From Xanthobacteraceae bacterium (GTDB taxonomy: Bacteria; Pseudomonadota; Alphaproteobacteria; Rhizobiales; Xanthobacteraceae), in assembly GCA_030037885.1 (NCBI GenBank), contig JASHPU010000257.1, positions 1 through 64,000 of the forward strand: DNA of 64,000 bases, in the 5' to 3' direction. Numbering within the stretch: the stretch's first letter is position 1; the number at the start of each line of letters is the position of its first letter. Of the stretch, positions 41,571-52,639 are shown one piece after another. The notes beneath the pieces were generated by a model. That model saw only the letters and a list, made by a program, of their open reading frames with translations. It was not told where the DNA came from and searched no databases. The position numbers and the translations under genes were made by a program.

Positions 41571-41879
41571 TCAGCCCTTCAACAGATCGATGTCTTCGAC
41601 CGCGATCGAACCCCGGTTGCGGAAATAGGCGACAAGAATGGCGAGCCCGATGGCGGCCTCCGCCGCGGCCACCGTGAGTACGATCAACGCATAGACCTGG
41701 CCGACGATGTCGCCCAAAAAGCTCGAGAATGCCACCAGGTCGATGTTGACCGCGAGCAGAATGAGCTCGATCGACATCATGATGATGATGACGTTCTTGC
41801 GGTTGAGAAAGATGCCGAAAATCCCGAGCGTGAACAGGATCGCGGCGACCGACAGATAATGGCCGAGCCCGATGATCAT
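41571..41879 (-). CDS. nuoK: NADH-quinone oxidoreductase subunit K
   Basis: [45 protein letters not shown]. Confidence 0.95.
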   Translation of the reverse strand: MIIGLGHYLSVAAILFTLGIFGIFLNRKNVIIIMMSIELILLAVNIDLVAFSSFLGDIVGQVYALIVLTVAAAEAAIGLAILVAYFRNRGSIAVEDIDLLKG

Positions 41880-42484
41880 GACAGCCCCTGCCCCGGCTTG
41901 ACCTTGATCAGCTCGATGGCGCTGGCGGGCCGGCGCGCCACCTGCGCGGCAATGTTTTGGCGCCGCACCTGCGGCTTGTGCTGCAGCGTCATGACGATGG
42001 CGCCGATCATGGCCACCAGCAGGATGAGCCCCGCGGCCTCGAAGAAATAGACGTAGCGGGTATAGAGCACGAGGCCGAGCGCTTCGGTGTTGCTGACGTT
42101 TGCGGCGATTGGCGCCGCGACGTGCGCGGTCGCAGGCGCGATCGCCCAGCCGCCCACCAAAATCAGCAACTCGGCGAGCAGCACGGCGCCGATCAGGGCG
42201 CCGACCGGCAGGTAGTTGAGGAAGCCGTGACGCAGTTCTGCGAAATCGACATCGAGCATCATCACCACGAACAGGAACAGCACGGCGACGGCGCCGACAT
42301 AGACAACGATCAGAATCATGGCCAGGAACTCGGCGCCCAACAGCACGAACAGCCCGGCGGCGTTGACGAAGGCCAGAATGAGAAACAGCACCGAATGCAC
42401 GGGATTGCGCGCGGCGATCACCATGATCGCCGACGCGACGGCGACGCCGGCGAACAGATAAAAGAAGATCGCGTGAATGATCAT
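41876..42484 (-). CDS. nuoJ: NADH-quinone oxidoreductase subunit J
   Basis: [54 protein letters not shown]. Confidence 0.95.
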   Translation of the reverse strand: MIIHAIFFYLFAGVAVASAIMVIAARNPVHSVLFLILAFVNAAGLFVLLGAEFLAMILIVVYVGAVAVLFLFVVMMLDVDFAELRHGFLNYLPVGALIGAVLLAELLILVGGWAIAPATAHVAAPIAANVSNTEALGLVLYTRYVYFFEAAGLILLVAMIGAIVMTLQHKPQVRRQNIAAQVARRPASAIELIKVKPGQGLS

Positions 42485-42496
42485 GAGCGGCCGCTG

Positions 42497-42985
42497 TTAC
42501 CTGTAGGGCGCATCGAGCGCGATGTTCTTGGCCAACTCGCGCTCCCAGCGGTCGCCGTTCGCAAGGAGGCGCTCCTTGTCGTAATAAAGCTCCTCGCGGC
42601 TCTCGCTCGCGAATTCGAAATTCGGCCCCTCGACGATGGCATCGACCGGACAGGCCTCCTGGCACAGGCCGCAATAGATGCATTTGACCATGTCGATGTC
42701 GTAGCGCGTGGTGCGGCGGGTGCCGTCGTTGCGCCGCGGCCCGGCCTCGATGGTGATGGCCTGCGCCGGGCAGATCGCCTCGCACAGCTTGCAGGCGATG
42801 CAGCGCTCCTCGCCGTTCGGATAGCGGCGCAGCGCGTGCTCGCCGCGAAAGCGCGGCGAGATCGGGTTCTTCTCGAACGGATAGTTGATCGTCGCTTTCG
42901 GCTTGAAGAAATAGCGCATCGACAGGACGAAGGCCTCGACGAATTCCTTGAGAAACACCGAACGGGCGGCTTGATCGAGCTTCAT
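42497..42985 (-). CDS. nuoI: NADH-quinone oxidoreductase subunit I (2x[4Fe-4S])
   Basis: [16 protein letters not shown] and [16 protein letters not shown]. Confidence 0.96.
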   Translation of the reverse strand: MKLDQAARSVFLKEFVEAFVLSMRYFFKPKATINYPFEKNPISPRFRGEHALRRYPNGEERCIACKLCEAICPAQAITIEAGPRRNDGTRRTTRYDIDMVKCIYCGLCQEACPVDAIVEGPNFEFASESREELYYDKERLLANGDRWERELAKNIALDAPYR

Positions 42986-43001
42986 GGCGTCCTCGTGCCG
43001 C

Positions 43002-43268
43002 CTAGTGCGGTGCCGGCGGGCCGCCGGCACCGGCGAGCGCCTTGCCGATCCAATAGCCGAGCGTCGCCAGGATGGCGATGTCGATTCCCAGAATCGAGCG
43101 CCGCACCAGAGCGATCCGGCTCTCGAAATCCTCGCGCTCCTCCAGCGTGGTCGAGCCGCCCTGGGCGCGCAGATGGCGGTCGACGATGCGGATCGCCGGC
43201 ACGTAGACCGCGACGGCGACCACCGTTCCGATCAGCGCGCCGAGCCAGGCCGGCAGCGAATAATCCAT
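43002..43268 (-). CDS. Small two-TM hypothetical protein between nuoH and nuoI
   Basis: [38 protein letters not shown]...[20 protein letters not shown]; operonic position. Confidence 0.65.
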   Translation of the reverse strand: MDYSLPAWLGALIGTVVAVAVYVPAIRIVDRHLRAQGGSTTLEEREDFESRIALVRRSILGIDIAILATLGYWIGKALAGAGGPPAPH

Positions 43269-43280
43269 TGCGCGCTCCGT

Positions 43281-44306
43281 TCATTTCGCCGCCCAGCCGG
43301 TGACCTGCAGGACGCCGGCGACGATCGCGACCATCGCCAGCGAAATCGGCAAAAACACCTTCCAGCCGAGCCGCATCAATTGATCGTAGCGATAGCGCGG
43401 CACGAACGCCTTGACCATGGCGAACATGAAGAAGACGAACGTCGCCTTCAAGACGAACCAGACCACCCCCGGAATCCAGGTGAACGGCACCACCGGGAAC
43501 GGCGGCAGCCAACCGCCGAAAAACAGGATGGTGCACATGGCGCACATCGTGGTGATCGCCACGTATTCGCCCATCATCAGCATCATGTAGGGCGTCGAGC
43601 CATACTCGACCATGTAGCCGGCGACGAGTTCCGATTCGGCCTCCACCAGATCGAACGGCGGCCGGTTGGTCTCGGCCAGTGCCGAGACGAAGAAAATCAC
43701 CAGCATCGGCAATAGCGGCAACCAGAACCAGCCCAAAAATCCCCACGCGCTGTTCTGCGCTTCGACGATTGCCGACAGATTGAGCGAGCCCACGCACAAC
43801 AAGACGGTAATGATGACGAAACCGATCGAGACTTCGTACGACACCATCTGCGCGGCCGAGCGCAGCGCGGCGAGGAACGGATATTTGGAATTCGACGCCC
43901 ACCCCGCCATGATGACGCCGTACACGCCGAGCGACGAAATGGCGAAGATATAAAGAATGCCGACGTTAATGTCGGCGATCACCCAGCCGGCGCTGACCGG
44001 AATCACCGCCCAGGCCGCAAGCGCCAAGGTCGTGGTGACGAGCGGCGCGATGAGGAACACGCCCTTGTTGGCGCCGGCAGGAATGACCGGCTCCTTGAGC
44101 ACGAACTTGAGCAGGTCGGCGAACGATTGAAACAGGCCCCACGGTCCGACCACGTTCGGCCCGCGGCGGATCTGCACCGCCGCCCAGATTTTGCGGTCGG
44201 CATAGAGCAGGTACGCGACCGCGATCAGAAGCAGCACGAGCAGCAGCACGCTTTCGCCCAGCATGATCAAGAACGGCAACAGATAATCGGACCAGACCGC
44301 GGCCAT
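43281..44306 (-). CDS. nuoH: NADH-quinone oxidoreductase subunit H
   Basis: [60 protein letters not shown]. Confidence 0.96.
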   Translation of the reverse strand: MAAVWSDYLLPFLIMLGESVLLLVLLLIAVAYLLYADRKIWAAVQIRRGPNVVGPWGLFQSFADLLKFVLKEPVIPAGANKGVFLIAPLVTTTLALAAWAVIPVSAGWVIADINVGILYIFAISSLGVYGVIMAGWASNSKYPFLAALRSAAQMVSYEVSIGFVIITVLLCVGSLNLSAIVEAQNSAWGFLGWFWLPLLPMLVIFFVSALAETNRPPFDLVEAESELVAGYMVEYGSTPYMMLMMGEYVAITTMCAMCTILFFGGWLPPFPVVPFTWIPGVVWFVLKATFVFFMFAMVKAFVPRYRYDQLMRLGWKVFLPISLAMVAIVAGVLQVTGWAAK

Positions 44307-44311
44307 CGTCT

Positions 44312-46393
44312 TTACTCCGCGGCCGTGATGCCGGCGCGCCGCTTGAGCGCCAATGCCGCGCATTCCGCCATCACCGCCGAGCAGCGCGCGATCGGATTGG
44401 TGAAATAGAAGTTGGCGACGCTGGAGCGGAACGGCGTGCGCTCGGTATTGCCGCCGGCTGAGGCGGCGAGCTTGTGCAGATCGGCCGGATCGCTGGGCGC
44501 GATCTGGCCCAGGCGCTGCAAGTGCGGATGCGCCTTGAACATCGTCTGGCGCAGGGCGGCAAGCGAATCGTAGGGCAGCCGATGCCCCAGCACGTCGGAC
44601 AGCGCACGCAAGATGGCCCAATCCTCGCGCGCGTCGCCCGGCGGGAACGAGGCGCGCATCGCCATCTGCACCCGGCCTTCGGTGTTGAGGAAGATTGCCG
44701 ATTTTTCCGGATAGGCTGCCCCCGGCAGCACCACGTCGGCGCGCGTGGCGCCGCGGTCGCCGTGGCTGCCGATGTAAACGACGAAGGCGCCGGGCGCGAC
44801 GTCGATCTCGTCGGCGCCGAGCAGAAACGCCACATCGAGCGTACCGGGCGCCGCCATCTGCCGCGCCGTGAGCCCACCCTCCCCCGGCACGAAGCCGAGA
44901 TCGAGCGCGCCGACCCGCGAGGCGGCGCTGTGCAGCACGCAATAGCCGTTCCAGCGGTCCTTGACTGCGCCGAGCTCGATTGCGGCTTTCGCCGCGAGCG
45001 CGGCGATGGCGGCGCCGTCGGCGCGCGCAAACGCGCCGGCGCCGACTAGAAGCAGCGGACGCTCGGCCTTGCGCAGCGCCTCGGCAAACGAATGCCGCGC
45101 CACCATGGCGAGCGTCTCAGGGCCGGCGCCGAGATAATCGTACGGATAAGTCAGGTCCGCCTTCGGGCCGATCAGGCCGATCGGGAAATTGCCGGCGCGC
45201 CAGCGCTTGCGGATGCGGGCATTGAGCACCGCGGCCTCTTTTCGCGGCGTCGCGCCGACGATCAGCAGCGCATCGGCCGTGTCGATACCGGCGATGGTGG
45301 GGTTGAACAGATAGGTCGCCCGGCGCCAGCGCGGATCGAGCGCGGAACCATCCTGCCGGCAATCGAGATTGACGACGCCAAGCCGGCTCATCAGGTCTTT
45401 GAGCGCGAAAATTTCCTCGACCGCGGCAAGGTCGCCAACCAGCGCGCCGATGCGCTTCGGATTTATGGGCGCGACCTTGGCGGCGATAGCCTTGAAGGCT
45501 TCTGCCCAGGTCGCCGGGCGCAGCCGGCCGCCTTGGCGAATATAGGGCTGATCGAGACGCTGGGTGCGCAGGCCGTCGACGACGTGGCGGGTCTTGTCGG
45601 AAATCCATTCCTCGTTGATGTCGTCATTGGTGCGCGGCAGGATGCGCATGACCTCGCGGCCGCGGGTGTCGATGCGGACGGCCGAGCCGAGCGCGTCCAT
45701 CACGTCGATCGATTCGGTCTTGCCGAGCTCCCAGGGCCGCGCCGTGAATGCGTACGGCTTGGCGGTGAGCGCGCCGACCGGACAGAGATCGACGACGCAG
45801 CCTTGCAGCTCCGAGGTCATCGCCTCTTCGAGATACGTCGTGATCTCCATGTCCTCGCCGCGCCCGGTGGCGCCGAGCTCCGGCACGCCGGCGACCTCCG
45901 CGGCAAAGCGCACGCAGCGGGTGCACTGGATGCAGCGGTTCATCGAGGTCTTGACCAGCGCGCCGAGATATTTGTCTTCGACCGCCCGTTTGTTTTCGCG
46001 GAAACGGCTGGCGTCGACGCCGTAGGCCATCGACTGGTCCTGCAGATCGCATTCGCCGCCCTGGTCGCAGATCGGGCAATCGAGCGGATGATTGATCAGC
46101 AAAAACTCCATGACGCCTTCGCGCGCCTTGCGCACCATCGGCGAGCGGGTTTTCACCTGCGGCGGTTCGCCCTTCGGCCCGGGGCGGCAGTCGCGCACGC
46201 CCCAGGCGCAGCTCGCCACCGGCTTCGGCGAGCCGACCAGTTCGACCAGGCACATGCGGCAATTGCCGGCGATCGACAGCCGCTCGTGAAAGCAGAAGCG
46301 CGGAATCTCGGCGCCCGCGGCCTCGCACGCCTGCAGCAGCGTGTATTCCGGCGGAACGTCGATCTCTTTGCCGTCGACGATGAGCTTGGTCAT
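44312..46393 (-). CDS. nuoG: NADH-quinone oxidoreductase subunit G
   Basis: [46 protein letters not shown]. Confidence 0.96.
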   Translation of the reverse strand: MTKLIVDGKEIDVPPEYTLLQACEAAGAEIPRFCFHERLSIAGNCRMCLVELVGSPKPVASCAWGVRDCRPGPKGEPPQVKTRSPMVRKAREGVMEFLLINHPLDCPICDQGGECDLQDQSMAYGVDASRFRENKRAVEDKYLGALVKTSMNRCIQCTRCVRFAAEVAGVPELGATGRGEDMEITTYLEEAMTSELQGCVVDLCPVGALTAKPYAFTARPWELGKTESIDVMDALGSAVRIDTRGREVMRILPRTNDDINEEWISDKTRHVVDGLRTQRLDQPYIRQGGRLRPATWAEAFKAIAAKVAPINPKRIGALVGDLAAVEEIFALKDLMSRLGVVNLDCRQDGSALDPRWRRATYLFNPTIAGIDTADALLIVGATPRKEAAVLNARIRKRWRAGNFPIGLIGPKADLTYPYDYLGAGPETLAMVARHSFAEALRKAERPLLLVGAGAFARADGAAIAALAAKAAIELGAVKDRWNGYCVLHSAASRVGALDLGFVPGEGGLTARQMAAPGTLDVAFLLGADEIDVAPGAFVVYIGSHGDRGATRADVVLPGAAYPEKSAIFLNTEGRVQMAMRASFPPGDAREDWAILRALSDVLGHRLPYDSLAALRQTMFKAHPHLQRLGQIAPSDPADLHKLAASAGGNTERTPFRSSVANFYFTNPIARCSAVMAECAALALKRRAGITAAE

Positions 46394-46394
46394 G

Positions 46395-46505
46395 TCAATG
46401 CCACGTCAGCCAAATCAACAACACCGCCGTGAGGATGATGCCGGCAGCGAGATCGAGCCGCATCGGGTTGGAGACGACGCGCCACGCAGTCGGTGAAATG
46501 GTCAT
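46395..46505 (-). CDS. Putative 36-aa single-TM microprotein between nuoF and nuoG
   Basis: MTISPTAWRVVSNPMRLDLAAGIILTAVLLIWLTWH*; purine-rich GGGAGCGAG upstream; fits the gap between nuoG start (46393) and nuoF stop (46517). Confidence 0.6.
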   Translation of the reverse strand: MTISPTAWRVVSNPMRLDLAAGIILTAVLLIWLTWH

Positions 46506-46516
46506 CGGCTCGCTCC

Positions 46517-47827
46517 CTACTCCGCCGCCACCGCGACCGGCTCGGGGTGCGGGTTCGCGGTATATTGGTCGATGCGCCGCTCGATCTCCGGGCGGAAGTG
46601 GCGAAGCAGGCCCTGCACCGGCCAGGCGGCGCCGTCGCCGAACGCGCAGATGGTGTGGCCCTCGATCTGCTTCGTCACCTCCCACAATAGATCGATCTCG
46701 CGCTTATGGGCGCGGCCATCGGCCATGCGTTCGAGCACGCGCCACATCCAGCCCATGCCCTCACGGCACGGCGTGCACTGGCCGCAGCTTTCGTGCTTGT
46801 AGAAATAGGAGATGCGCGCCATGGCGCGCACGATGTCGGCGGACTTGTCCATGACGATCACCGCCGCGGTGCCGAACGCCGACTTCTTTTCAAGGCAGCC
46901 GTCGAAATCCATCAGCAGCGTGTCGGCCTGATCGGCGCCGGCCGGAATCATCGGCATCGACGAGCCGCCCGGGATGACCGCGAGCAGATTGCCCCAGCCG
47001 CCGCGCACGCCGCCGGCATGGCGCTCGATCAGTTCGCGCAGCGGAATGCCCATCTCTTCTTCGACGTTGCACGGCTGCTCGACGTGACCGGAAATGCAGA
47101 ACAGTTTTGTCCCGGTATTGTTCTTCCGGCCGATGCCGGCGAACCACGCGGCGCCGCGGCGCATGATGTCGGGCACTTGCGCAATCGTCTCGACGTTGTT
47201 GACGGTGGTCGGGCAGCCATACAGGCCCATATTGGCCGGGAACGGCGGTTTGAGCCGCGGCATACCCTTCTTGCCTTCGAGGCTTTCGAGCAGCGCCGTC
47301 TCTTCGCCGCAGATGTAAGCGCCGGCGCCGTGGTGCAGGACAATGTCGAAGTCGAAGCCATGCACATTGTCCTGGCCGATCAGCTTGGCCTCGTAGGCTT
47401 CGGCGATCGCCGCCTCCAGCCGCTCGCGCTCGCGGATGAACTCGCCGCGGACGTAGATGAAGCAAGTATGCGCCGCCATGGCGCAGCCCGCGATCAGGCA
47501 ACCTTCGATCAACAGATGCGGGTCGTGGCGCATGATGTCGCGGTCCTTGCAGGTGCCGGGTTCGGACTCGTCGGCATTGACCACGAGATAATGCGGGCGC
47601 CCCGGCGCCACCTCCTTGGGCATGAACGACCATTTCAGCCCGGTCGCGAAGCCGGCGCCGCCGCGGCCGCGCTGGCCTGAGGCCTTGCATTCGTTGACCA
47701 GCGCCTCGCGGCCGCGCGCCAATATATCCTTGGTGCCGGCCCAGGCGCCGCGGGCGCGCGCCCCTTTGAGGCGCCAATCGTGTTGCCCGTACAGATTCTT
47801 GAAGATGCGGTCCCGGTCGGCGAGCAT
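46517..47827 (-). CDS. nuoF: NADH-quinone oxidoreductase subunit F
   Basis: [61 protein letters not shown]. Confidence 0.96.
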   Translation of the reverse strand: MLADRDRIFKNLYGQHDWRLKGARARGAWAGTKDILARGREALVNECKASGQRGRGGAGFATGLKWSFMPKEVAPGRPHYLVVNADESEPGTCKDRDIMRHDPHLLIEGCLIAGCAMAAHTCFIYVRGEFIRERERLEAAIAEAYEAKLIGQDNVHGFDFDIVLHHGAGAYICGEETALLESLEGKKGMPRLKPPFPANMGLYGCPTTVNNVETIAQVPDIMRRGAAWFAGIGRKNNTGTKLFCISGHVEQPCNVEEEMGIPLRELIERHAGGVRGGWGNLLAVIPGGSSMPMIPAGADQADTLLMDFDGCLEKKSAFGTAAVIVMDKSADIVRAMARISYFYKHESCGQCTPCREGMGWMWRVLERMADGRAHKREIDLLWEVTKQIEGHTICAFGDGAAWPVQGLLRHFRPEIERRIDQYTANPHPEPVAVAAE

Positions 47828-47832
47828 GGTCG

Positions 47833-48573
47833 TTACTGGCGCCTCGGATCGGTTGCGTCGGCAATCGGCGGCTTTGGCATCGGCGCTTCGTGGACGTTGG
47901 CGGCGGAGCCGGGTTTTTTGCCCTCGTCGTCCGGCGAATCACCCTCGCCTTGCGCACCCGTTTCATCGGCGAACAGCGATGGATCGGTCAACGTCATCGG
48001 TCCGCCGACCGGCGCCGAATTGATGCGGTCGATCTGCGGACCGGCCTTGACCGTGCGTCCGGCGGACAGATCGTTGATGATGCGCGTCAAGCGGTCGGGC
48101 GTAAGATCCTCGTAATAATCGGCGTTGATCTGCACCATCGGCGCGTTGACGCAGGCGCCGAGGCACTCGACCTCGACCCAGGAGAATTTGCCGTCGGCGC
48201 TGACCGCGTTCTCGTCGCCGATCATCCGGCGCAGCACTTTCTTCAGCTCGTCGGCGCCGCGCAGCACGCACGGCGTCGTACCGCAGAATTGCACGTGGAA
48301 TTTGCCGACCGGCGCCAGGTTGAACATAGTGTAGAAGGTCGCGATTTCGAGCACGCGGATGTTCGCCATGCCGAGCAGGTCGGCGACCGCCTCGATCGCC
48401 TTCTGCGGCAGCCAGCCGCCGCACTGCTGCTGCGCCCGCCACAGGATCGGGATGACCGCCGACTGCTGCCGGCCGCGCGGATATTTCTCGATCTGCGCCC
48501 TGGCCCAGCCAAGATTCTCGGACGTGAAGGCGAAGCTCGGCGGCTGTTTCTCGGCAAGGCGACGCACGCTCAT
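47833..48573 (-). CDS. nuoE: NADH-quinone oxidoreductase subunit E with C-terminal extension
   Basis: Thioredoxin-like [2Fe-2S]: [14 protein letters not shown]...[16 protein letters not shown]. Confidence 0.94.
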   Translation of the reverse strand: MSVRRLAEKQPPSFAFTSENLGWARAQIEKYPRGRQQSAVIPILWRAQQQCGGWLPQKAIEAVADLLGMANIRVLEIATFYTMFNLAPVGKFHVQFCGTTPCVLRGADELKKVLRRMIGDENAVSADGKFSWVEVECLGACVNAPMVQINADYYEDLTPDRLTRIINDLSAGRTVKAGPQIDRINSAPVGGPMTLTDPSLFADETGAQGEGDSPDDEGKKPGSAANVHEAPMPKPPIADATDPRRQ

Positions 48574-49760
48574 CGGTCGACCTCGCCGAACACGATGTCG
48601 ATCGAGCCGAGCACCGCCGAGACGTCGGCCAGCATGTGGCCGCGGCAGAGAAAATCCATCGCCTGCAGGTGGGGGAAGCTCGGTGCGCGGATCTTGCACT
48701 TGTACGGCCTGTTGCTGCCGTCGGCGATCAGATAGACGCCGAATTCGCCTTTCGGCGCCTCGACCGCAGCGTAAGCCTCGCCGGCCGGCACCTTGAAACC
48801 CTCGGTGTACAGCTTGAAATGATGGATCAGCGCCTCCATCGAGCGCTTCATCTCGGCGCGGCGCGGCGGCGCGATTTTACGATCTTCGATCAGTACGGGC
48901 CCCTGCCCGTCGGGCGCGCGCAGCTTGTCGATGCATTGCTTCATGATGCGTATGGACTGGCGCATCTCCTCCATGCGTATCAGATAGCGGTCGTAGCAGT
49001 CGCCGTTTTTGCCGACCGGAATGTCGAACGCGAGCTCGGAATAGCATTCGTAGGGCTGCGCCCGGCGCAAATCCCAGGCGGCGCCGGAGCCGCGCACCAT
49101 GACGCCGGAAAAACCCCGCGCCCAAGCGTCTTCCAGCTTGACCACGCCGATACCGACATTGCGCTGCTTGAAGATGCGGTTGTCGGTGAGCAGCACCTCG
49201 ATATCGTCGCAGACTTTCAGGAACGGATCGCAGAATGCCGCGATGTCGTCGATCAGCTGCGGCGGCAGGTCCTGGTGCACGCCGCCGACGCGGAAATAGG
49301 CCGCGTGCAAACGCGAGCCGGAGGCGCGCTCGTAGAACACCATGAGCTTCTCGCGCTCCTCGAAGCCCCACAGCGGCGGGGTGAGCGCGCCGACGTCCAT
49401 CGCCTGCGTCGTGACATTGAGCAAATGCGACAACAGGCGGCCAATCTCGCAGTACAGCACACGGATGAGCTGTGCGCGCCGGGGTATATCGATGCCGAGC
49501 AGCTTTTCCGCCGCCAGGCAGAACGCGTGCTCCTGGTTGATCGGCGCGACGTAATCGAGCCGGTCGAAATACGGAATCGCTTGCAGATAGGTCTTGTGCT
49601 CGATCAGCTTCTCGGTGCCGCGATGCAGAAGGCCGATATGCGGATCGACGCGCTCCACCACCTCGCCGTCGAGCTCGAGCACCAGCCGCAGCACGCCGTG
49701 CGCCGCCGGGTGCTGCGGCCCGAAATTGATGGTAAAGTTGCGAGTGGAGGCCTCTGTCAT
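48570..49760 (-). CDS. nuoD: NADH-quinone oxidoreductase subunit D
   Basis: [47 protein letters not shown]. Confidence 0.96.
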   Translation of the reverse strand: MTEASTRNFTINFGPQHPAAHGVLRLVLELDGEVVERVDPHIGLLHRGTEKLIEHKTYLQAIPYFDRLDYVAPINQEHAFCLAAEKLLGIDIPRRAQLIRVLYCEIGRLLSHLLNVTTQAMDVGALTPPLWGFEEREKLMVFYERASGSRLHAAYFRVGGVHQDLPPQLIDDIAAFCDPFLKVCDDIEVLLTDNRIFKQRNVGIGVVKLEDAWARGFSGVMVRGSGAAWDLRRAQPYECYSELAFDIPVGKNGDCYDRYLIRMEEMRQSIRIMKQCIDKLRAPDGQGPVLIEDRKIAPPRRAEMKRSMEALIHHFKLYTEGFKVPAGEAYAAVEAPKGEFGVYLIADGSNRPYKCKIRAPSFPHLQAMDFLCRGHMLADVSAVLGSIDIVFGEVDR

Positions 49761-49779
49761 CAGAGAATCATCGTCTAAT

Positions 49780-49814
49780 GCGAATGGCGAATGGCGAATG
49801 GCGAATGGCGAATG
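49780..49814. repeat. Tandem heptamer array (GCGAATG)x5, left arm of candidate four-helix-bundle element
   Basis: Five exact consecutive 7-bp units. Confidence 0.95.
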
Positions 49815-49830
49815 GTGCGCGCGTCGGATA

Positions 49831-50208
49831 TCAACGCTTCTCCTGCAGCGAGCGAATGAGCAAGCGAAGCATCTTTCCCAAAGCCTCGCATTGTTGCATC
49901 GGGCCGATTATCTCGCCGCTCTTTATCAGGCCGACGCATGCGGCCAGCTGTAAATGCGTCTCCAATTCCTTCAAAGAACCCTGAGCGATACGAAGGTATT
50001 GGATAAAGGATTGGGTATTCTCCCGACCGTGACCTTCCGCGATATTCGCCGGTATCGATGCCGCCGCTCGCCGGATCTGAGCAGCAAGTCCGAACATCTC
50101 CTCTCTCGGGAAAGCGCGAGTGAGGCGATAGCTGAGTTCGGCGAGAGTCATTCCCTCCTGCCAAACACGAAGGTCGCGATAGGATTTTATCGTTCGACCG
50201 CTCGACAT
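49831..50208 (-). CDS. Four-helix-bundle protein (23S rRNA intervening-sequence-protein-like family)
   Basis: [82 protein letters not shown]. Confidence 0.9.
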   Translation of the reverse strand: MSSGRTIKSYRDLRVWQEGMTLAELSYRLTRAFPREEMFGLAAQIRRAAASIPANIAEGHGRENTQSFIQYLRIAQGSLKELETHLQLAACVGLIKSGEIIGPMQQCEALGKMLRLLIRSLQEKR

Positions 50209-50214
50209 TCATCT

Positions 50215-50247
50215 CTATTCGCCACTCGCTATTCGCCATTCGCCATT
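50215..50247. repeat. Inverted heptamer array (ATTCGCC/ACTCGCT)n, right arm of candidate element
   Basis: ATTCGCC ACTCGCT ATTCGCC ATTCGCC ATT at 50217-50247, reverse complement of the left-arm unit. Confidence 0.92.
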
Positions 50248-50681
50248 ACCATCTGCAAATCTGCCGCCTTTTTGGCCTTGGCGGCGAGCCGCCCATTAAA
50301 CCTGTCCCACTTCACCACGAAGCGTTCGTGGCGGCCTTCGCCGATCAGATCGATGCCGTCGTGGGCCTTGACCTTGAAGGTGATCCGATTGTCAACGATC
50401 TCGGTTACTTCGACGTCGACCGTTACCGTCAACCCAGGCGGCGTTGCGGCGAGATGGCTGACATCGACGTGCACGCCGACGCTGCCTTCGCCGGGATCGA
50501 GATGCGGCGCCAACAGCTGCGTGCAGGTCCACTCCATCAGCACGATCATGAAGCCGGTGGCGAACACCTTCGGCATCGCCGCGATCTCGGGCGCCTCCGG
50601 ATAGGTGTACGGCACCGTCTTGTTCTCCGGCACCCTGTAGGCGAAGCGGTGGGTAAGCCCCCGTTTGAGCGTGGGTTTCAT
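50229..50681 (-). CDS. Thioesterase, FlK (fluoroacetyl-CoA thioesterase)-like hot-dog fold
   Basis: MKPTLKRGLTHRFAYRVPENKTVPYTYPEAPEIAAMPKVFATGFMIVLMEWTCTQLLAPHLDPGEGSVGVHVDVSHLAATPPG; last residues MANGE* lie in the heptamer repeat. Confidence 0.85.
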   Translation of the reverse strand: MKPTLKRGLTHRFAYRVPENKTVPYTYPEAPEIAAMPKVFATGFMIVLMEWTCTQLLAPHLDPGEGSVGVHVDVSHLAATPPGLTVTVDVEVTEIVDNRITFKVKAHDGIDLIGEGRHERFVVKWDRFNGRLAAKAKKAADLQMVMANGE

Positions 50682-50682
50682 C

Positions 50683-51306
50683 TCAACCCCCCTGCCCGCC
50701 GCCCGGCTTCGACGCCTTCTCGTCGCCGGGCAGGACGTAGTCGGTGCCTTCCCAAGGCGACAGGAAATCGAAGGTGCGGAATTCCTGGGTCAGCCGCACC
50801 GGCTCGTAGACGACGCGCTTGAGTTCGTCGTCGTAGCGCACCTCGACAAAGCCGGTCAGCGGAAAATCCTTGCGCAGCGGATGGCCCTCGAAACCGTAAT
50901 CGGTCAGGATGCGGCGCATATCCGGATGGCCGGTGAACACGATGCCGTAAAGATCGAACACTTCGCGTTCGAACCAATCGGCGCCGGCGTAAACGTCGAT
51001 GATGGACGGGACCGGCATCGTCTCGTGGGTCGCCGTCTTCACGCGCACGCGCACGTTATGCTTGGGCGAGAGCAGGTGATAGACCACGTCGAAGCGCCGC
51101 TCGCGGCTCGGCCAGTCGACCGCGGTGATATCGATGATGCAGCAGAACTGGCAGCGCGGGTCGTCGCGCAGAAAGCGCATCACCGCGACGATGTCGGCGG
51201 CGCTGGCGGTGACGTTCAGCTCGTGAAAGTCCACGCTATAGGCAGTGACCGCGTTGGGCAGCGCGGCAGCGATGGTCCGGCCGAGCGTATCGAGCGTCTC
51301 GTTCAT
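50683..51306 (-). CDS. nuoC: NADH-quinone oxidoreductase subunit C
   Basis: [43 protein letters not shown]. Confidence 0.96.
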   Translation of the reverse strand: MNETLDTLGRTIAAALPNAVTAYSVDFHELNVTASAADIVAVMRFLRDDPRCQFCCIIDITAVDWPSRERRFDVVYHLLSPKHNVRVRVKTATHETMPVPSIIDVYAGADWFEREVFDLYGIVFTGHPDMRRILTDYGFEGHPLRKDFPLTGFVEVRYDDELKRVVYEPVRLTQEFRTFDFLSPWEGTDYVLPGDEKASKPGGGQGG

Positions 51307-51308
51307 GA

Positions 51309-51902
51309 TCAGCGCTCGATTGTCGCAGTGCGGCGGATCTTCTTTTGCAGCAGCAGTATGCCGTAGAGCAGCGCCTCGGCAGACGGCGGACAGCCCGGCA
51401 CGTAGATGTCGACCGGCACGACGCGATCGCAGCCGCGCACCACCGAATACGAATAATGGTAATAGCCGCCGCCGTTGGCGCACGACCCCATCGAGATGAC
51501 GTAGCGCGGCTCCGGCATCTGGTCGTAGACCTTGCGCAGCGCCGGCGCCATCTTGTTGCACAATGTACCGGCGACGATCATCACGTCGGACTGGCGTGGC
51601 GAGGCGCGCGGCGCGAAGCCGAAGCGTTCGACGTCGTAGCGCGGCATCGACACCTGCATCATTTCGATGGCGCAGCAGGCGAGCCCGAACGTCATCCACA
51701 TCAGCGAGCCGGTGCGGGCCCAGGCAATCAGATCGTCAGCCGCTGCGACAAGAAAGCCCTTGTCGGTGAGCTGGCTATTGACGTCGGAGAAAAACGGGTC
51801 GTCGGCGCCGATCGGCTTGCCGGTCCGCGGCTCGAGCACGCCCCGGGACGGTGCGGCGATGGCGGGTTCGCTCAATCCCATTCGAGCGCTCCCTTCTTCC
51901 AT
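51309..51902 (-). CDS. nuoB: NADH-quinone oxidoreductase subunit B
   Basis: [69 protein letters not shown]. Confidence 0.96.
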   Translation of the reverse strand: MEEGSARMGLSEPAIAAPSRGVLEPRTGKPIGADDPFFSDVNSQLTDKGFLVAAADDLIAWARTGSLMWMTFGLACCAIEMMQVSMPRYDVERFGFAPRASPRQSDVMIVAGTLCNKMAPALRKVYDQMPEPRYVISMGSCANGGGYYHYSYSVVRGCDRVVPVDIYVPGCPPSAEALLYGILLLQKKIRRTATIER

Positions 51903-52249
51903 TCATAGATAAAACCGATCGTCAGTACCGCAAGGAAGATCATCATCGCCCAGAAGCCGAACGCGCCGACCTGCCCGAATGTCGCAGCCCACGGAAACAG
52001 GAACGTAACTTCCAGATCGAAGATGATGAACAGGATCGCCACCAGATAGAAGCGCACGTCGAACTTCATGCGGGCGTCGTCGAAGGCGTTGAAGCCGCAC
52101 TCGTAGGCCGACAGTTTTTCCGGATCGGGCTGCTTGTAGGCAAGCAGAAAGGCCGAGGCGAGCAGCGCCAGCGCGATCACGGCGGAAACGCCGATGAAGA
52201 TGATGAGCGGCAGATAGGCAAGCAGCAACTGGTTCATCGCTTCGCTCAT
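51872..52249 (-). CDS. nuoA: NADH-quinone oxidoreductase subunit A
   Basis: [43 protein letters not shown]. Confidence 0.95.
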   Translation of the reverse strand: MSEAMNQLLLAYLPLIIFIGVSAVIALALLASAFLLAYKQPDPEKLSAYECGFNAFDDARMKFDVRFYLVAILFIIFDLEVTFLFPWAATFGQVGAFGFWAMMIFLAVLTIGFIYEWKKGALEWD

Positions 52250-52639
52250 CGACAGTACTTGTGAAAAACAAACTCCGGTTACGGCATCAACATGTCCATC
52301 GCCGCGGCCTTCCGCAACGATCCCGCCCTCCCCCGTTGCGGGGTGCATCAGGGTGCGGAGAGCGACTGATTTGCCGGCAAAATCGGCGGATTCGCGCTGC
52401 AAATCGAACGCGGCGACCCTTACCGCAGCGCACCGCAAGGCGCAAGGCGCGGGGCAAGCGCAATACATGACATAAACATGGTCGCACGGGCCGGTCTTGG
52501 CTTTCGCAAGTCCGAGTACGGGCAAATCGACCTGGGGCGCCATGCGTCGGTTCCCGGCATTGACGCGGTTGCCGACCGCAATGCTACGATCCGGCAAGAA
52601 ATGGCAGGATCCGACAAGAGTTGCGCCGGGAGGAAAGCG

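Noticed and set aside
36412-47680. Numerous 300-450 aa plus-strand ORFs opposite nuo genes
   Set aside because: All are His/Arg/Gln-rich complements of conserved complex I subunits; no independent evidence.
49780-49814. Heptamer array considered as CRISPR
   Set aside because: Contiguous 7-bp tandem units without spacers; no cas genes.
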